A stretch of DNA of 64,000 nt, from the NCBI GenBank assembly GCA_029582265.1, contig CM055816.1, positions 5,203,690 to 5,267,689 on the forward strand, written 5' to 3'. The notes beneath the pieces are model-generated. The model saw nothing but the letters and a program-made list of their open reading frames with translations, made no database searches and was not told the origin of the DNA. This stretch comes from Zoroaster sp. YZ-2022. Lineage: Eukaryota; Echinodermata; Asteroidea; Forcipulatida; Zoroasteridae. The translations under genes were made by a program, and so were the position numbers. Positions 48,266 through 60,403 of this stretch are shown here, piece by piece (the stretch's first letter is position 1; every line of letters begins with the position of its first letter).

Positions 48266-48659
48266 AAATTCAGTAACTTTTAATATCCCAGATGCAAGAA
48301 ATACATCATTGCATAAAAAGTTAGGGAGTAAAGTTAAACTTTTTAAAAACTCATGCACAGACAACAAGTGAACAAAACTATTATTGTGCATAAATTTAGA
48401 GTGGAATTATGATGCCAGACCGACCAACCAACTATTTTGCAGTTCCCCCAAGTGGAAGTGATCTGATACATGAGCTTTAAAACTGACAATCTCAAAACCA
48501 AACTGTTTGTTTGCATAACACACAAAACGAAGCAATGTCATTGTATAATGCTATTAAATATGTACATACATATAGTGTGTTTGCCAAAACCCAAGTTGAA
48601 TAAACTGATTTAACCAATGTGAAATCATTAAACGTTCATTTGTTTCTTTCATTTAACAG

Positions 48660-48700
48660 TTTTCAAATGTGCTGTTCCAGTGCTTGGGCACCCTGACAAG
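48660..48700 (+). other. Candidate small exon inside the CACTA-like element
   Basis: TTTAACAG| acceptor and CAAG|GTAAGC donor frame 41 nt that could read FKCAVPVLGHPDK. Splice signals look good; the protein is unknown. Confidence 0.3.
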
Positions 48701-49548
48701 GTAAGCATGTTCCTAAATAAACATAGCATTTATTTATGGCAATTTGCAATGAGAATGAACACACTTTTTAATGTGGTGGTAAAATTAAGACTTTAATTTG
48801 TATGAATTTCAATTCAGTACACTATTTCAAAATGCTTGCCACAGATAATGCTACGTAATACATGGAGGACATGCTTATCTCATGTGACCCGGAATCCGGG
48901 TCGACATAAATTGACCCGGAATCCGGGTTCTATTTGGCTCGAACATTTCCGGGTCATTCTGACCCGGAAAGTTTGGTCAACCTTTTTGACCCGGATTTCC
49001 GGGTTATTTTAGCTGACCCAATTCTGGGTCATTATTATTTTCTTGACCCGGAATAGGGTCAGTTGAAATGACCCAGTTCCGGGTCAAAAATGTTGACCAA
49101 ATTTTCCGGGTCATTCTGACCCGGAAGTGGTCGCGCCGAATAGAACCCGGATTCCGGGTCACATTTGACCCGTTCTGGGTCAAATCTGACCCGGGAGTTT
49201 TTAGAGTGTATCCTAAGTCAACCACCCTCCTTCCCCCGTGCTTGTTAACAACTGATTCAGTTTTTAGACAAAATTTATTTTGTTGGTTTTTGCTACAGTT
49301 TCCATGACTCCCTAACATGCATTTTGGCTGCGAATGTCGATTTTTCGAATAGCAAATACATGTAGTTAATTAAATACATACTGATCACTTTTTAGTTAAA
49401 ATATCAAGGAACTTTGTACCATCTTTAATGGAACAATGCGCTTCGAGTTTTTGTTTCCGAAGATGATAAGCGTGTCAATGCAATTGATAATAATCCTATA
49501 TATTATTTAAACAATTAATATTTTACAACCCTTGCCTTTATTTTCCAG

Positions 49549-49641
49549 AGTGTACGCTGTCCTGTGATCATGGTCAACTCAATGATACAACATGTCAGTG
49601 TGAATGTGACGAAGGCTGGATTGTAAAGTTATGCTCAATAG
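49549..49641 (+). CDS. EGF-like module exon 5
   Basis: 93 nt, acceptor TTTTCCAG| and donor ATAG|GTACGT, phase 1-1. Starts ECTLSCDHGQLNDTTCQCEC, ends DEGWIVKLCSIG. Six cysteines; the WSG motif has become WIV. The following intron matches that after exon 3, so the two arose by segmental duplication. No later EGF exon was found in this window; the gene must either end through an exon I did not recognise or continue beyond 64 kb. Confidence 0.8.
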
Positions 49642-52583
49642 GTACGTACAAACTATGGGATGTACATTGCAAAAACTGACGTGTTCAAAACTATATGGTG
49701 TTCATGTTGGGCAGTTCGCTCAATATGAACACCAGAGAAGAATAAAGTTGACATCACTGGTGTTATTTGAATAAGGGACATTTAATTATGTCACATTTAC
49801 ATTTCACATTAAAATTTAAAGTACACAAATTGCTTTTTTTATGTAATTATCTTCTAACAATCACCCTGGCAAATAATTCCTAATTTTAAAATCTATCAAT
49901 CAAATTATTTGAAACAATTAATAGTTGATTTCTGCACACATTTCATATTCCTCATAAAGAATATTGATTGCATAATAATGTGAAGAAATCTCTGGAAAAA
50001 ATATTAAACTAATTATATTGTAAAAATGTTTGGTGAACTTCCAAATAATTTATTGCAAAAAAATACTAATATTTTGAATGTGGCAACAATTTTGCGGAAA
50101 AAACGTTCCAAAAATACAAAAAAATACAATATAATATTGGTCTTTATGGTAAGAGATTGGCCCTATACGCTACAAAATGCATAACTAGATTACATCATGA
50201 TGTAACATTTGTGATGAGACTTTGTGATTTCCCGAACTAAATGATCTCATCCATACTTGTGATGAAATCACATCCTGTCCTAGTGATCCCCAGACTGCCG
50301 CTTCCCTTCAGGTTTAGCATCGTAATATGTGGTGTGATCCTTGGCTACACGAAATGGGTTGAATGTATGGGTTAACCCTGCGAGCCACCGATTTAAAATA
50401 TTTACGCGGTTGCACGAAGGTGCTCACGCGGTAGGCGTTTTATGTTGGGGTGTAAATAACTGTGTTTGGGGGCACAAATATTTTTCTAATGGTCTGAACA
50501 GAGGAATCTAAGTTCACTGGACACACACCAAAGATTTTAACATTCTGGCAATTGACACATTGGTTCACCACTGATTTGCCAAAAATAGTACATGTCGACA
50601 TCCGCGCCCCCAGCCCTATGGCAACTGCCATCCCCAAACCACTCAGCAGGTATCTATTTACTGTTTGATTACTGCACACAGCTGTTTACAACACTACAAG
50701 GGTAAACCACAACTATTATACCCCCCCCCCACACCACCACATGACACAATAGCCTGATGTTATGTAGTCCAGCATTATTTGCATATGCTTTGATGTCATG
50801 TGCTGTGCCACTAACAGCACACTATTTGGCCCAGTACCATATTCCTTGGTTTGCTATAGGGGAGAATAGCAAAATGTATAGTTTGCTTGACTAGTTTTGA
50901 TTACAGCAGTAAACAAAACTATGAAAATTCTTGTAAATTCTCGTGACTTTCATTATGAAATTGTCAACGGAAGTTTTCCAAAAATTCCTATGCTTTAACC
51001 AACAAACCAGACAGTACCGGTACGGATTAACCTTCACAATTTGCACAAATATCAGGCAGGTACAAATGTTTTTTCATTAGGCCAAAAAAAGTTTCCAGTT
51101 CCTGGTCTCTATGCGTGTCGCCTCAGACCCGCGCGTCGGCATTCTTATTTATTTATTTATTTTATTTTTATTTTATTTTATTTTTTATTTTTTGCTATGA
51201 AACGATGTCCAATTGCAGTTAAAATTTCAATATACTTTGCGACGGATAAACGCCACTGTGAAAAGAAACAAAATCTGCGAGTCCCTCGTGAAAAACACTA
51301 CCTACAGTCTGAATGGAATCTTCCAGAGAAGCTCTTTGTGCAGCATGCTTTTTACACGTGATACGAAAGAAGATAATAAATTAAACTTTAAAAAGTCGTT
51401 CTCTTGTTCATACCTGAAACCTTCAGTGAGGTATTAATTAAGTTGATTTCACCATACTTGATTGTGATAAATAACTTTGGACTTGAAGAAGGGGGATAAA
51501 TTCCAGTAAAATCTGGTAAACCATGTTTTAAAACATGGAATGAAATACATTTACAGAAAAACACATTTGTAACTTGTACACAACGGACGTTTACAAGTTG
51601 CACTGCAACCCTTGTCTGACTTCATGCAAACGCCCTCAATGTTCACTCTGGATTATTGTGCGCTTGTCTGCACATTATCTCTTGATTGTTATGCATTTTA
51701 TTACAAGTGTATACATGCTCAACAAAACCCACCTCATTATGAGTTTTCTTTTTGTGTAATAGGCCCTATAAATAGTCTGGTAATTCATTTTGTGAAGTCA
51801 CCATACATAACCTCATGCAGGTCCAAACCCCAAGAGTGTAAAGGGTGTGTTTTCAAATCACCGATTTTTTCGAATTCATGACATGGCCAAACATGACCCA
51901 GAATGGCTCATTTGAGCGGTGAATTTTGAACGTTTCTGGCGGAGGCCTAGTACCCCAGACTCCACGCTACGGACTTCGCACATTCATCACTCACTGTATC
52001 AGGCTTCGCGGTCCACATAATGTAGAACTGTGCCTCGACCAAACTCCTTTTCAAACCATTTTCAAGGTGGACATTTTCTAATATCGGTTCACGGTTCAGA
52101 GCCAGATGTAGCAGAGGGAGAGCACCACCCCCCTCCCTCCAGCATCGATCCAAACATCCTACGATCTGGTAGATCGAATTACTCTGTCAGATGTGTCCTC
52201 AAACAAAGGAAAGTGAGGATATGTTTGTTCCTGTTCAGTTTCTACTTTGTTTACATTTCAGGAAACTAAAAACAATAACAAGTATTATGTTTCATTCCAT
52301 GGTTTTCAGTTTCGGATCTAGAGGCCTAGATCTGCTCACGCCCTCAAAAACAAAATAATAAAATAAAATATAAAAAATGCTCTCACATCACAATGTGCCC
52401 ATTTTAGAAGCATCTGAGAAAAAGCTGCCTTATGAATGTGCTGACAATGCCAAACTAGGCCTGTAGAATAAAAGCCATGCGAGTGGTGGATGATGTTGTT
52501 AGAATGTTGATAAAGAGAGTCTTCAGAGTAAGTTAAACAGAGCTGGGATTTGTTTTCTTTTAATCGGGCACGAATTAAACTGT
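49642..52583. other. Intronic or intergenic stretch
   Basis: First ~400 bp paralogous to 34461-35030. The 85-bp dispersed repeat recurs at 50286-50376, ending GGGTTAACCC. TTTAT-rich run at 51140-51195. No gene supported. Confidence 0.5.
50286..50376. repeat. Dispersed ~85-bp repeat, copy 2
   Basis: CCCCAGACTGCCGCTTCCCT, GTGGTGTGATCC, CTACACGAAATGGG; ends at GGGTTAA like the 33653 copy. Confidence 0.6.
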
Positions 52584-53352
52584 AGTCTTGGTTCAAGACT
52601 GTGTTTGTATATTTTTGATACACGATCCGACGGCGCTACACAAAGCTACCATCACAAACCGCTACAATTACAAATCACTATCACACATGAACCGCTATCA
52701 AACACAGTCTTGGGAACTTTGTATAATCTCCCCCCCCCCCGAAACAGGGGGTGGGGGAACCACAATGCATGCGTCGATTTGAAATGCTAGCGCGGCCCAC
52801 ATTTTTGATGCGCACGCGCATATACAACAACAGACTGCCCGAGTGTTCACTCACTGATGATCGATGTGCAACTTAAACAGTGGTCTGTTGTTGATTATGT
52901 GCGTGCGCATCAAAAATCGACGCATGCGTAGTGGTTTCCCTCGTTTTCGGGGGAGATTGTACGAAGTTCCCAATACTGTGTTTTATATAGCAGTTCGTGA
53001 TTGTAGCAGTTCGTGATTGTAGCGGTCAGCGGCGTAGCCAGGACTTTTTCAGTGGGGGGGGGGGGGGCACAGGGGGCATTGCTTTTCAGTGCGGGGGGCC
53101 AGGGGTATGTTTTTTTTTTCCCTTTTCTTTTTCTTTTCTGTTTTTTGGGGGCACTATGAGGATTTTTCGTGGGGGGCACCTGAGAGGGGGGGGCACTGGA
53201 TATTTGTGGGGAGCACGTGCCGCCAGCCTTCTCCTCCTCCCCCCCCCCCCACCGTGGCTACGACACTGGTAGCGGTTCGTGTAGCGCCATCGTGCGGCGT
53301 GCAGCGATGGATCGTGTATCAAAAACGTTCAAACACAGTCTTGACCAAGACT
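52584..53352. mobile_element. Foldback/MITE with nested hAT MITE
   Basis: AGTCTTGGTTCAAGACTGTG at the left, CACAGTCTTGACCAAGACT at the right, inverted, with TTTTGATACACGATCC and GGATCGTGTATCAAAA next inside. A second inner inverted pair (GGGAACTTTGTATAATCTCC / GGAGATTGTACGAAGTTCCC) extends the symmetry. TA dinucleotides flank both ends. Confidence 0.75.
53027..53268. mobile_element. hAT-type MITE with perfect 8-bp target duplication
   Basis: Starts CAGCGGCGTAGCCAGGAC, ends GTGGCTACGACACTG; flanked by GTAGCGGT at 53019-53026 and 53269-53276. 242 bp, G-rich interior, no coding capacity. Confidence 0.88.
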
Positions 53353-53699
53353 AATTAAACTACAGCATGGGATTAACCCAGGGATTAAAATTCTGGTACT
53401 TATGGGTAAACATGGCCCCACCTATTCGGGGTGTCAATTGTTTACAATAATAAATAGCAAGAAAAAACACATTTCACTATTTCATCAAATAATTTGTAAG
53501 CTCCAAATAATCATGTCAACAAGGGATCAAAGTGGGGCTTGTGCCTCACAGGATTCTGGAAGGTGAATCGAATGAAAACAAATTATCCTCCAAATATTTT
53601 GTATGTCTTAACGTAGCTTGTCGATCTGTGTTAGACATAATATATGGCTTATAGTTGGTTGGATCCATGGTAGATCTCCTACAGGAATTGCACAATGTT

Positions 53700-54046
53700 G
53701 TTGTACTATGAGGGTGACTGTTCATCGGTGGTGTGCGTGACAGATTGTCAATAGGAAATATCAGTATTACATTACAGAAGCATTGGTACAAACAAGTCCA
53801 AAAACACAAGGAAATCCTGGTTAGAAATGGGTCTTCAATTCCTGGTATAAAAGACTTTCGCTTTTACTGTGATGAGTGTTGTACTATGAGGGTGAATACT
53901 GTTCATTGCGTGACAGATTGTCAAGAGGAAATATCAGTATTACATTACAGAAGCATTGGTACAAACAAGTCCAAAAACACAAGGAAATCCTGGTTAGAAA
54001 TGGGTCTTTCCTGGTATAAAAAACTTTCGCTTTTACTGTTATGAGT
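53700..54046. repeat. Direct tandem duplication (~178 bp x 2)
   Basis: GTACTATGAGGGTGA at 53703 and 53881; both copies carry GGAAATATCAGTATTACATT and AAACACAAGGAAATCCTGG. Confidence 0.9.
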
Positions 54047-54211
54047 GGTTAAAGAGTAAATTACTTTTGGAATTCACAATAATGATTGAATACGATAACA
54101 CTCAGCGCACGGTGGCGGTTTCTTGTTAATATTGGGGTGGGGGCGGTAGAGGGTTGGACTCATGACTTACACACCCATCACCTAAGCCCTTCCCCCTTTG
54201 ATTGGGTTAAT

Positions 54212-55226
54212 TAGATTTGATCGGGTTTTAGACTAGCAGGAGGCACGTCGTTCCCCTATACTTGGGTTAAAACTAACATGGGACACATCGTTCCCCTATA
54301 CTTGGGTTAAGACTAACAGGGGACACATCGTTCCCCTATACTTGGGTTAAGACTAACAGGGGACACATCGTTCCCCTATACTTGGGTTAAAACTAACAGG
54401 GGACACATCGTTCCCCTATACTTGGGTTAAGACAAACATGGGACACATCGTTCCCCTATACTTGGGTTAAGACTAACATGGGACACATTGTTCCCCTATA
54501 CTTGGGTTAAGACTAACAGGGGATACATCGTTCCCCTATACTTGGGTTAAGACTAACAAGGGACACATCGTTCCCTTACACTTTTGGGTTAAGACTAACA
54601 GGGGACACATCGTTCCCCTATACTCGGGTTAAGACTAACAAGGGACACATCGTTCCCCTATACTTAGGTTAAAACTAACAGCGGACACATCGTTCCCCTA
54701 TACTCGGGTTAAGACGAACAGGGGACACATCGTTCCCCTATACTTGGGTTAAGACAAACATGGGACACATCGTTCCCCTATACTTGGGTTAAGACTAACA
54801 TGGGACACATTGTTCCCCTATACTTGGGTTAAGACTAACAGGGGACACATCGTTCCCCTATACTCGGGTTAAGACTAACAAGGGACACATCGTTCCCCTA
54901 TACTTAGGTTAAAACTAACAGCGGACACATCGTTCCCCTATACTCGGGTTAAGACGAACAAGGGACACATCGTTCCCCTATACTTGGGTTAAGACTAACA
55001 GGGGACACATCGTTCCCTTATACTTGGGTTAAAACTAACATGGGACACATCGTTCCCCTACACTTGGGTTAAAACTAACAGAGGACACATCGTTCCCCTA
55101 TACTCGGGTTAAGACGAACAAGGGACACATCGTTCCCCTATACTCGGGTTAAAACTAACATGGGACACATCGTTCCCCTACACTTGGGTTAAAACTAACA
55201 GAGGACACATCGTTCCCCTATACTTG
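54212..55226. repeat. 40-bp minisatellite, about 25 units
   Basis: Unit: GGGACACATCGTTCCCCTAT plus ACTTGGGTTAAGACTAACAG. A block of variants (GACAAACATGGG, then CACATTG) appears twice about 320 bp apart, so groups of eight units were duplicated together. Confidence 0.95.
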
Positions 55227-56312
55227 CCAAAAAATCACAACGCTTTTATTAAACGTCACCAAAATTGTCTCATGATATCGGACCGTAAGTTCGAATCATG
55301 TCTTGAATTTTCAATGACATACATGAAGCCGCTTAGAAATAATGAGCAAATTTGTTGACAAATTTAAGACTTCACTTTGCACAAGTACGACTGACTTCCA
55401 CTGTAGAGATTTTTAAGAATCCCTTGCAAAAAAATCACAACGCTTTTATTAAACTTCACCAAAATTATGTCATGACATCGGATCATAAGATCGAATCATG
55501 TCTTGAATTTTCAATAACAAACATGAAGCCGCTAAGAAATAATGAGCAAATTTGTTGACAAATTTGAGACTCTTTGCTCAAGTACGAGGTGCCCAATTGA
55601 TCAGTGAACTTCCATAAACAGAGATTGCCCGGCCGAACGCGTCGGACGTCGGCATGGGGTCGACCGCGTGCAGCGTGTACCAGATTCATTCCTTGTGTCT
55701 CTGGTGCCTCTTCGTTGAAGATTTCTTTCTAAGAAATCCTTGCCAAAAAATCACAACGCTTTTATTAAATGTCACCAAAATTGTCTCATGATATCGGACC
55801 GTAAGTTCGAATCATGTCTTGAATTTTCAATGACATACATGAAGCCGCTAAGAAATAATGAGCAAATTTGTTGACAAATTTGAGACTCTTTGCTCAAGTA
55901 CGAGGTGCCCAATTGATCAGTGAAATTCCATAAACAGAGATTGCCCGGCCGAACGCGTCGGACGTCGGCATGGGGTCGACCGCGAGCATCGTGTACCAGA
56001 TTCATTCCTTGTGTCTCTGGTGCCTTTTCGGTGAAGATTTCTTTCTAAGAAATCCTTGCCAAAAAATCACAACGCTTTTATTAAACGTCACCAAAATTGT
56101 CTCATGATATCGGACCGTAAGTGTGAATCATGTCTTGAATTTTCAATGACATACATGAAGCCGCTTAGAAATAATGAGCAAATTTGTTGACAAATTTAAG
56201 ACTTCACTTTGCACAAGTACGAATGACTTCCACTGTAGAGATTTTTAAGAATCCCTTGCAAAAAAATCACAACGCTTTTATTAAACTTCACCAAAATTAC
56301 TGGCAGGAAAAT
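55226..56312. repeat. Composite tandem repeat, order A-B-B-A
   Basis: All units begin CAAAAAAATCACAACGCTTT or close variants, at about 55226, 55425, 55743, 56057 and 56262. Type A (~200 bp) ends CACTGTAGAGATTTTTAAGA; type B (~315 bp) carries an extra GC-rich tail with CCCGGCCGAACGCGTCGGAC. The last unit is partial and runs into the next array. Confidence 0.9.
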
Positions 56313-56690
56313 AAACGGGACTGAGAAATAACTCGGGACGGGAACAAATTACGGGGCAGGAAAATAAACAGGACTGAGAAATAACCCGGGACGGGGAAAT
56401 ATTACTGGCAGGAAAATAAACGGGACTGAGAAATAACTCGGGACGGGAACAAATTACGGGGCAGGAAAATAAACAGGACTGAGAAATAACCCGGGACGGG
56501 GAAATATTACTGGCAGGAAAATAAACAGGACTGAGAAATAACTCGGGACGGGAACAAATTACGGGGCAGGAAAATAAAAAGGACTGAGAAATAACCCGGG
56601 ACGGGAAAATAATGCGGGACGGGAAAATAAACAGGACTGAGAAATAACCCGGGACGGGGAAATATTACGGGGCAGGGGGAACAAATCTGG
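56299..56690. repeat. ~105-bp dimeric tandem array
   Basis: Alternating half-units of about 52 bp: CTGGCAGGAAAATAAACGGG...ACTCGGGACGGGAACAAATT and CGGGGCAGGAAAATAAACAG...ACCCGGGACGGGG. Confidence 0.92.
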
Positions 56691-56989
56691 ACTGACAGAC
56701 CGAAAAGCTACTTGCCCGGCAGCCTTCTTTTGTTTGGCGCAAGGCCTATTCAGGCGTTAATCCCTCTGGCAAGTCTCCAGATTTTAATGAGCCCTTTGGC
56801 CAGAGCATGACCTCTTAAGTACTTGCATATTCATGATTTATGCAACCCTATTGAAAATAATCACAAAGTGGAAACTCGCCGGGATCCGGCGGGTTTCGGC
56901 GGATATGGGGGGTTAGTTAAAGACGGCTTCCCTAATGTGACTGGGCTGGAGAGGCCGGGGACAGTATAGTGTTTATGTTAAATTCAACA

Positions 56990-57490
56990 CCAGCGAGAGC
57001 TTTATGTGCGTGCCACAACCTTCTGGCACGACGTGACTGCGCTAGTGCTCCACTACACACCGACCACGATCTGTGAAGCTCGGCCAACAGTCGCAGTGGC
57101 TGAAGCGCTCAATCATGGTCCGTGTGTTATGCTCCTTACGACCGCTCGAGAGCTTTGCGTGCGTACCACAACCTTCCGGCACGACGTGGCTGCGCTAGTA
57201 CACCACTACCATTGGCGGATCCAGGGGAGGGGGGGGGGGCCTAAGGGGGATGTAAGATACAAACGGTAAGGTATTCCCCTCATGTTTCCCATCATTTCCC
57301 CCTCACTGTGCTTTGTTTTTCTCTCCCTTTGATTATTTCATTGTAATTTTTGTAGTACTGAAAAATCTTTCTTGATTCTCAGCCCCCCCTAAAAAATATT
57401 CTGGATCCGCCCATGAATACAAACCGACCACGGTCTGTGGGTGAAGCACGGCCAACAGTCATCGTTGCTGACCCGCTCAGTCATGGTATC
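56990..57490. repeat. ~180-bp tandem repeat interrupted by a MITE
   Basis: GAGAGCTTTATGTGCGTGCC and GAGAGCTTTGCGTGCGTACC start units at about 56995 and 57149. The second is interrupted near 57210 and resumes with ACCGACCACGGTCTGTG at 57423. Confidence 0.8.
57210..57413. mobile_element. MITE with CATTGGCGGATCCAG ends
   Basis: CATTGGCGGATCCAGG and CTGGATCCGCCCATG are inverted ends around a G-rich/C-rich interior. It splits the 180-bp repeat. The target duplication could not be read cleanly, so hAT is only likely. Confidence 0.7.
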
Positions 57491-60397
57491 ATGCTCCTAT
57501 GATATAATACCCGCTCTACTCTCCACGCAATAGGATAACTTAGCGGCAGTAGCCAACGCTATCAGAACTGTCGATTTTCATCGAAAAACATCTTCATTTT
57601 GGTAGTTTTTAAAAAGAAAATGTCATGAATAAACGTTGTATACATTGAATTTTAAGTTCTGTGTAAAATTCATGATTTTATTTTTTATAAATGACAAAAA
57701 TTAATATAGTGCGTCATATACACTTTTCAAATATTCCCCAAAATGTTTGGAAAATGACATTATTCTAAGGCATTTCAAAAGTTCTTTAGTCATGTCCATG
57801 CAATGCTGTGCTCATCACAATATTTGAAGAAAGATTCAAACAAAGTCACACATTACTTTTCAGACGAGCAAAGATTGTACATGTGGAGTATGGTGAGTTT
57901 TCATTTGCTAAGTTTCAGTTCGCCATGCACTATAACGACTGCGTCAGCAGACGACCTCTCACTGTACTTGCATTCACGCTCCGCCGCGGTATGTCTGTAT
58001 CCTTTCTCTATGGTCAGTGCGACCCAGCGGGATGTACAATGTACATGTTCATGACAGTGGTTCATGACTGTTCACCATGTTTTTTTTTCATTTCTGCCAC
58101 TGACTTAGCACATTTAATTGATAAGATTTAATAATGATAATGTTTCAAATTTATTTTAATATTTAATAATTTATTTTATTTTATATTTTTGACAACCCCG
58201 TTGTGACTTTTAGTATGCCAATCACTATGCAGAAAGTCGAAATAGACGAAATAGACTATCGTGTAAAATGCATTCGTTTTAAACCTGTACAATCTTTGCT
58301 CGCCTAAAAACACTAAAATGTTATTCATTTTATGATGATTTATACGACAGTATGCCTGTTTTATTTACGTAAACTAAAGAAATAGTTCAAAATTGTAACT
58401 ATTTATGGTAATATAACACTTTTCTTTTTAATTTTTCCACTTAAATGTCGATATTTTTTTGCAAATCTTTTTTTCAGTTGTTCTAGTCAAACATATTTAA
58501 ATATAATAAATATTCTGTATACAGACAGAATTTCAACTATTTCCTGCATTTCAAACGTGTGTAAACGATATTTGATTTTAGTCCTTGCTTATTACAAAAT
58601 GTTGCCGAGTGTCGTCTGCTACAGCGAACGTTAGAAGTCTTATTGATTTCGCAATCATGACCTCTGGAGCTGTGTGACGCGTACGTTAACTACTATGAAC
58701 ACACGTGACTTGCTGACAACAGTGTCTGTCGGTAAATTAACAAACTTGTTGGTATGTCTGAACTTCTGAACATCGGGAATTCAATCTGTATTTTGAGTTT
58801 TGTATCGGTATATTTACCCCAAAAAATGAAAAAGTGACTACACCACTACTTAGCAGCCCATGCCCAGTAAGCATTGTTTTAAGCATTATGCTAAGTAAAT
58901 ACAGGTATCCCTCAGAACACTCCAAACACTCCGCCCTACTCTCTATGTTGTCACTTTATTTCCTCGCATGCCTTTCCTTATATGGACGTACAACCTGTTG
59001 TATAACCTGATTTTGCACACGTTCCTATACTTAGACGCGTCAGGCAAGCTTCTAATTGGATAAGACGCCAAAGTAAGCTAATGTTTTATTCATTCCTTGG
59101 CCCCAGATTCCTATATAAATCTCGAGAATTCCTTCTCTTTCTCTCGGCGAAGTACTCTTCCAAACGAATACGTTATACGCAGTCTTATCAATAAAAGTTT
59201 GTCGGGCGGTCTTTACCGCGGGTTAATGACCGGTTTTGGGCATGGTCACAGGTGATAAGGACCGAGAGCCGAAGGTGAGACCGAAGACGGTAAAGCGTCA
59301 AACCTTTATTCCATTTATAAATGCCGGCATCGATTTCGCTTTCAAAATGTAATTTTTGTTGAATAAACCAAATAGAAATGGGTAAATCCACGTCGCGTGC
59401 CACACAAACAGCTGGCGAACAGCTGTCACATACACGCTGCTCTGATTAAGCCATGTCTTTACCATCCGTTAATACACTCCCACATGATTACGTTTTGTCC
59501 AATCGGATTGTCTAAACTGTCATGGGCATTTATGAATAATTAATAATGGGACTTCTGAACATGCCATACCTAACTAAGTTCATCTGAGTTTATCTAAAAC
59601 TATCAGTTCGGGATTCAATGTCAAGCTGCAAGCCTGCTCTACACGGCTGTTTCACGCGTATGTGACGCGCGTAAAGAAGTTTTCCCAGACCGTAGCCACT
59701 CATGCATAATTCATGTCAAAAGGATGACGTCACGCCAATAATGGCTGCGCCCACAGATCACAGAGCTGACGAAAACAGGGTCGAAATATCAGCTAAATTA
59801 AACCTTCACACAAAGGAAATATACGTTCTATTAAACTTTTCTGATGAATCATAATTAAATTATACTCTTGTGGTTAGTGGGTGCTTACAAAAATTTAAAA
59901 GCCGGGGAAAAAAAATCAATTTTTACGTCGTATTCGTACATCGTCTTTTGTTGTTCGAAAGATTCAAACGACGTTCCAAAAACCTCCCTTTTTACTTAAT
60001 AGGGGCTAGTTTTAACTTTTCAAAAAGGATTATTAAAACGAACTACTATGTTCACTTTTTAAACGTTTAATCTCATGTAGGACATTTCGTTTAAGTATTC
60101 AATACCGTTGTTGAAAACTTGTAAAAACCGAGGCCTAACAAAACTTCCATTAAAATCGTTTACTAACGTTCCGTGCAGACGGCCCAGCCGCAGTAACTTC
60201 TTCGCTGGTAATCCCATTAACTCTATAATTTTGTACGGTGTTGTGTGGGCACCGGTGAAATACGTCAGAACGCCGCGCTATGTAAATACTATTTACATGT
60301 AAATACTATGTAAATTACTACTCAATTGAGATTCCACATGGTGTCACCGCAATTAGTCTTACTTATCATCCTCACCATGCAAAGCTACAAGTTTTAC
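57491..60397. other. Gene-free stretch
   Basis: AT-rich, short unrecognised ORFs only. CCTATATAAATCTCGAG near 59111 could be a TATA box. Inverted words AATAAAAGTTTGTCGG (59190) and CGTCAAACCTTTATT (59298), plus GGTCTTTACCG / CGGTAAAG, form a ~120-bp foldback. Confidence 0.45.
60309..60392 (-). repeat. Dispersed repeat GTAGCTTTGCATGGTG, inverted copy
   Basis: Complement of 25921-25990, including CACATGGTGTCACCGCAATT and ATCCTCACCATGCAAAGCTA. Confidence 0.75.
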
Positions 60398-60403
60398 CTA
60401 TGT

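Larger units (their letters stand above)
44578..49208. mobile_element. CACTA/EnSpm-like element (4.63 kb)
   Basis: TA|CACTCTTAAAACTCCCGGGTCA at the left and TGACCCGGGAGTTTTTAGAGTG|TA at the right, good inverted repeats starting CACT. Subterminal regions are packed with GACCCGGAATCCGGGTC palindromes (44588-44665 and 48885-49195), as CACTA-type elements often are. Interior: candidate exons at 44813-44852 (MNGRGLHYFVSFE, donor GTATGT), 45511-45573 and 48660-48700, none joined into a convincing protein, plus a foldback element and a SINE pair. No transposase found. Confidence 0.7.

Noticed and set aside
52910..53358. Proline-, lysine- and glycine-rich ORFs
   Set aside because: Products of the G-run/C-run interior of a hAT MITE.
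54212..55226. CRISPR-like array of 40-bp repeats
   Set aside because: No spacers; simple minisatellite.
57803..58131. Two overlapping 80-107-residue ORFs
   Set aside because: No motif, no splice context and neither frame shows repeat or family similarity that I recognise.
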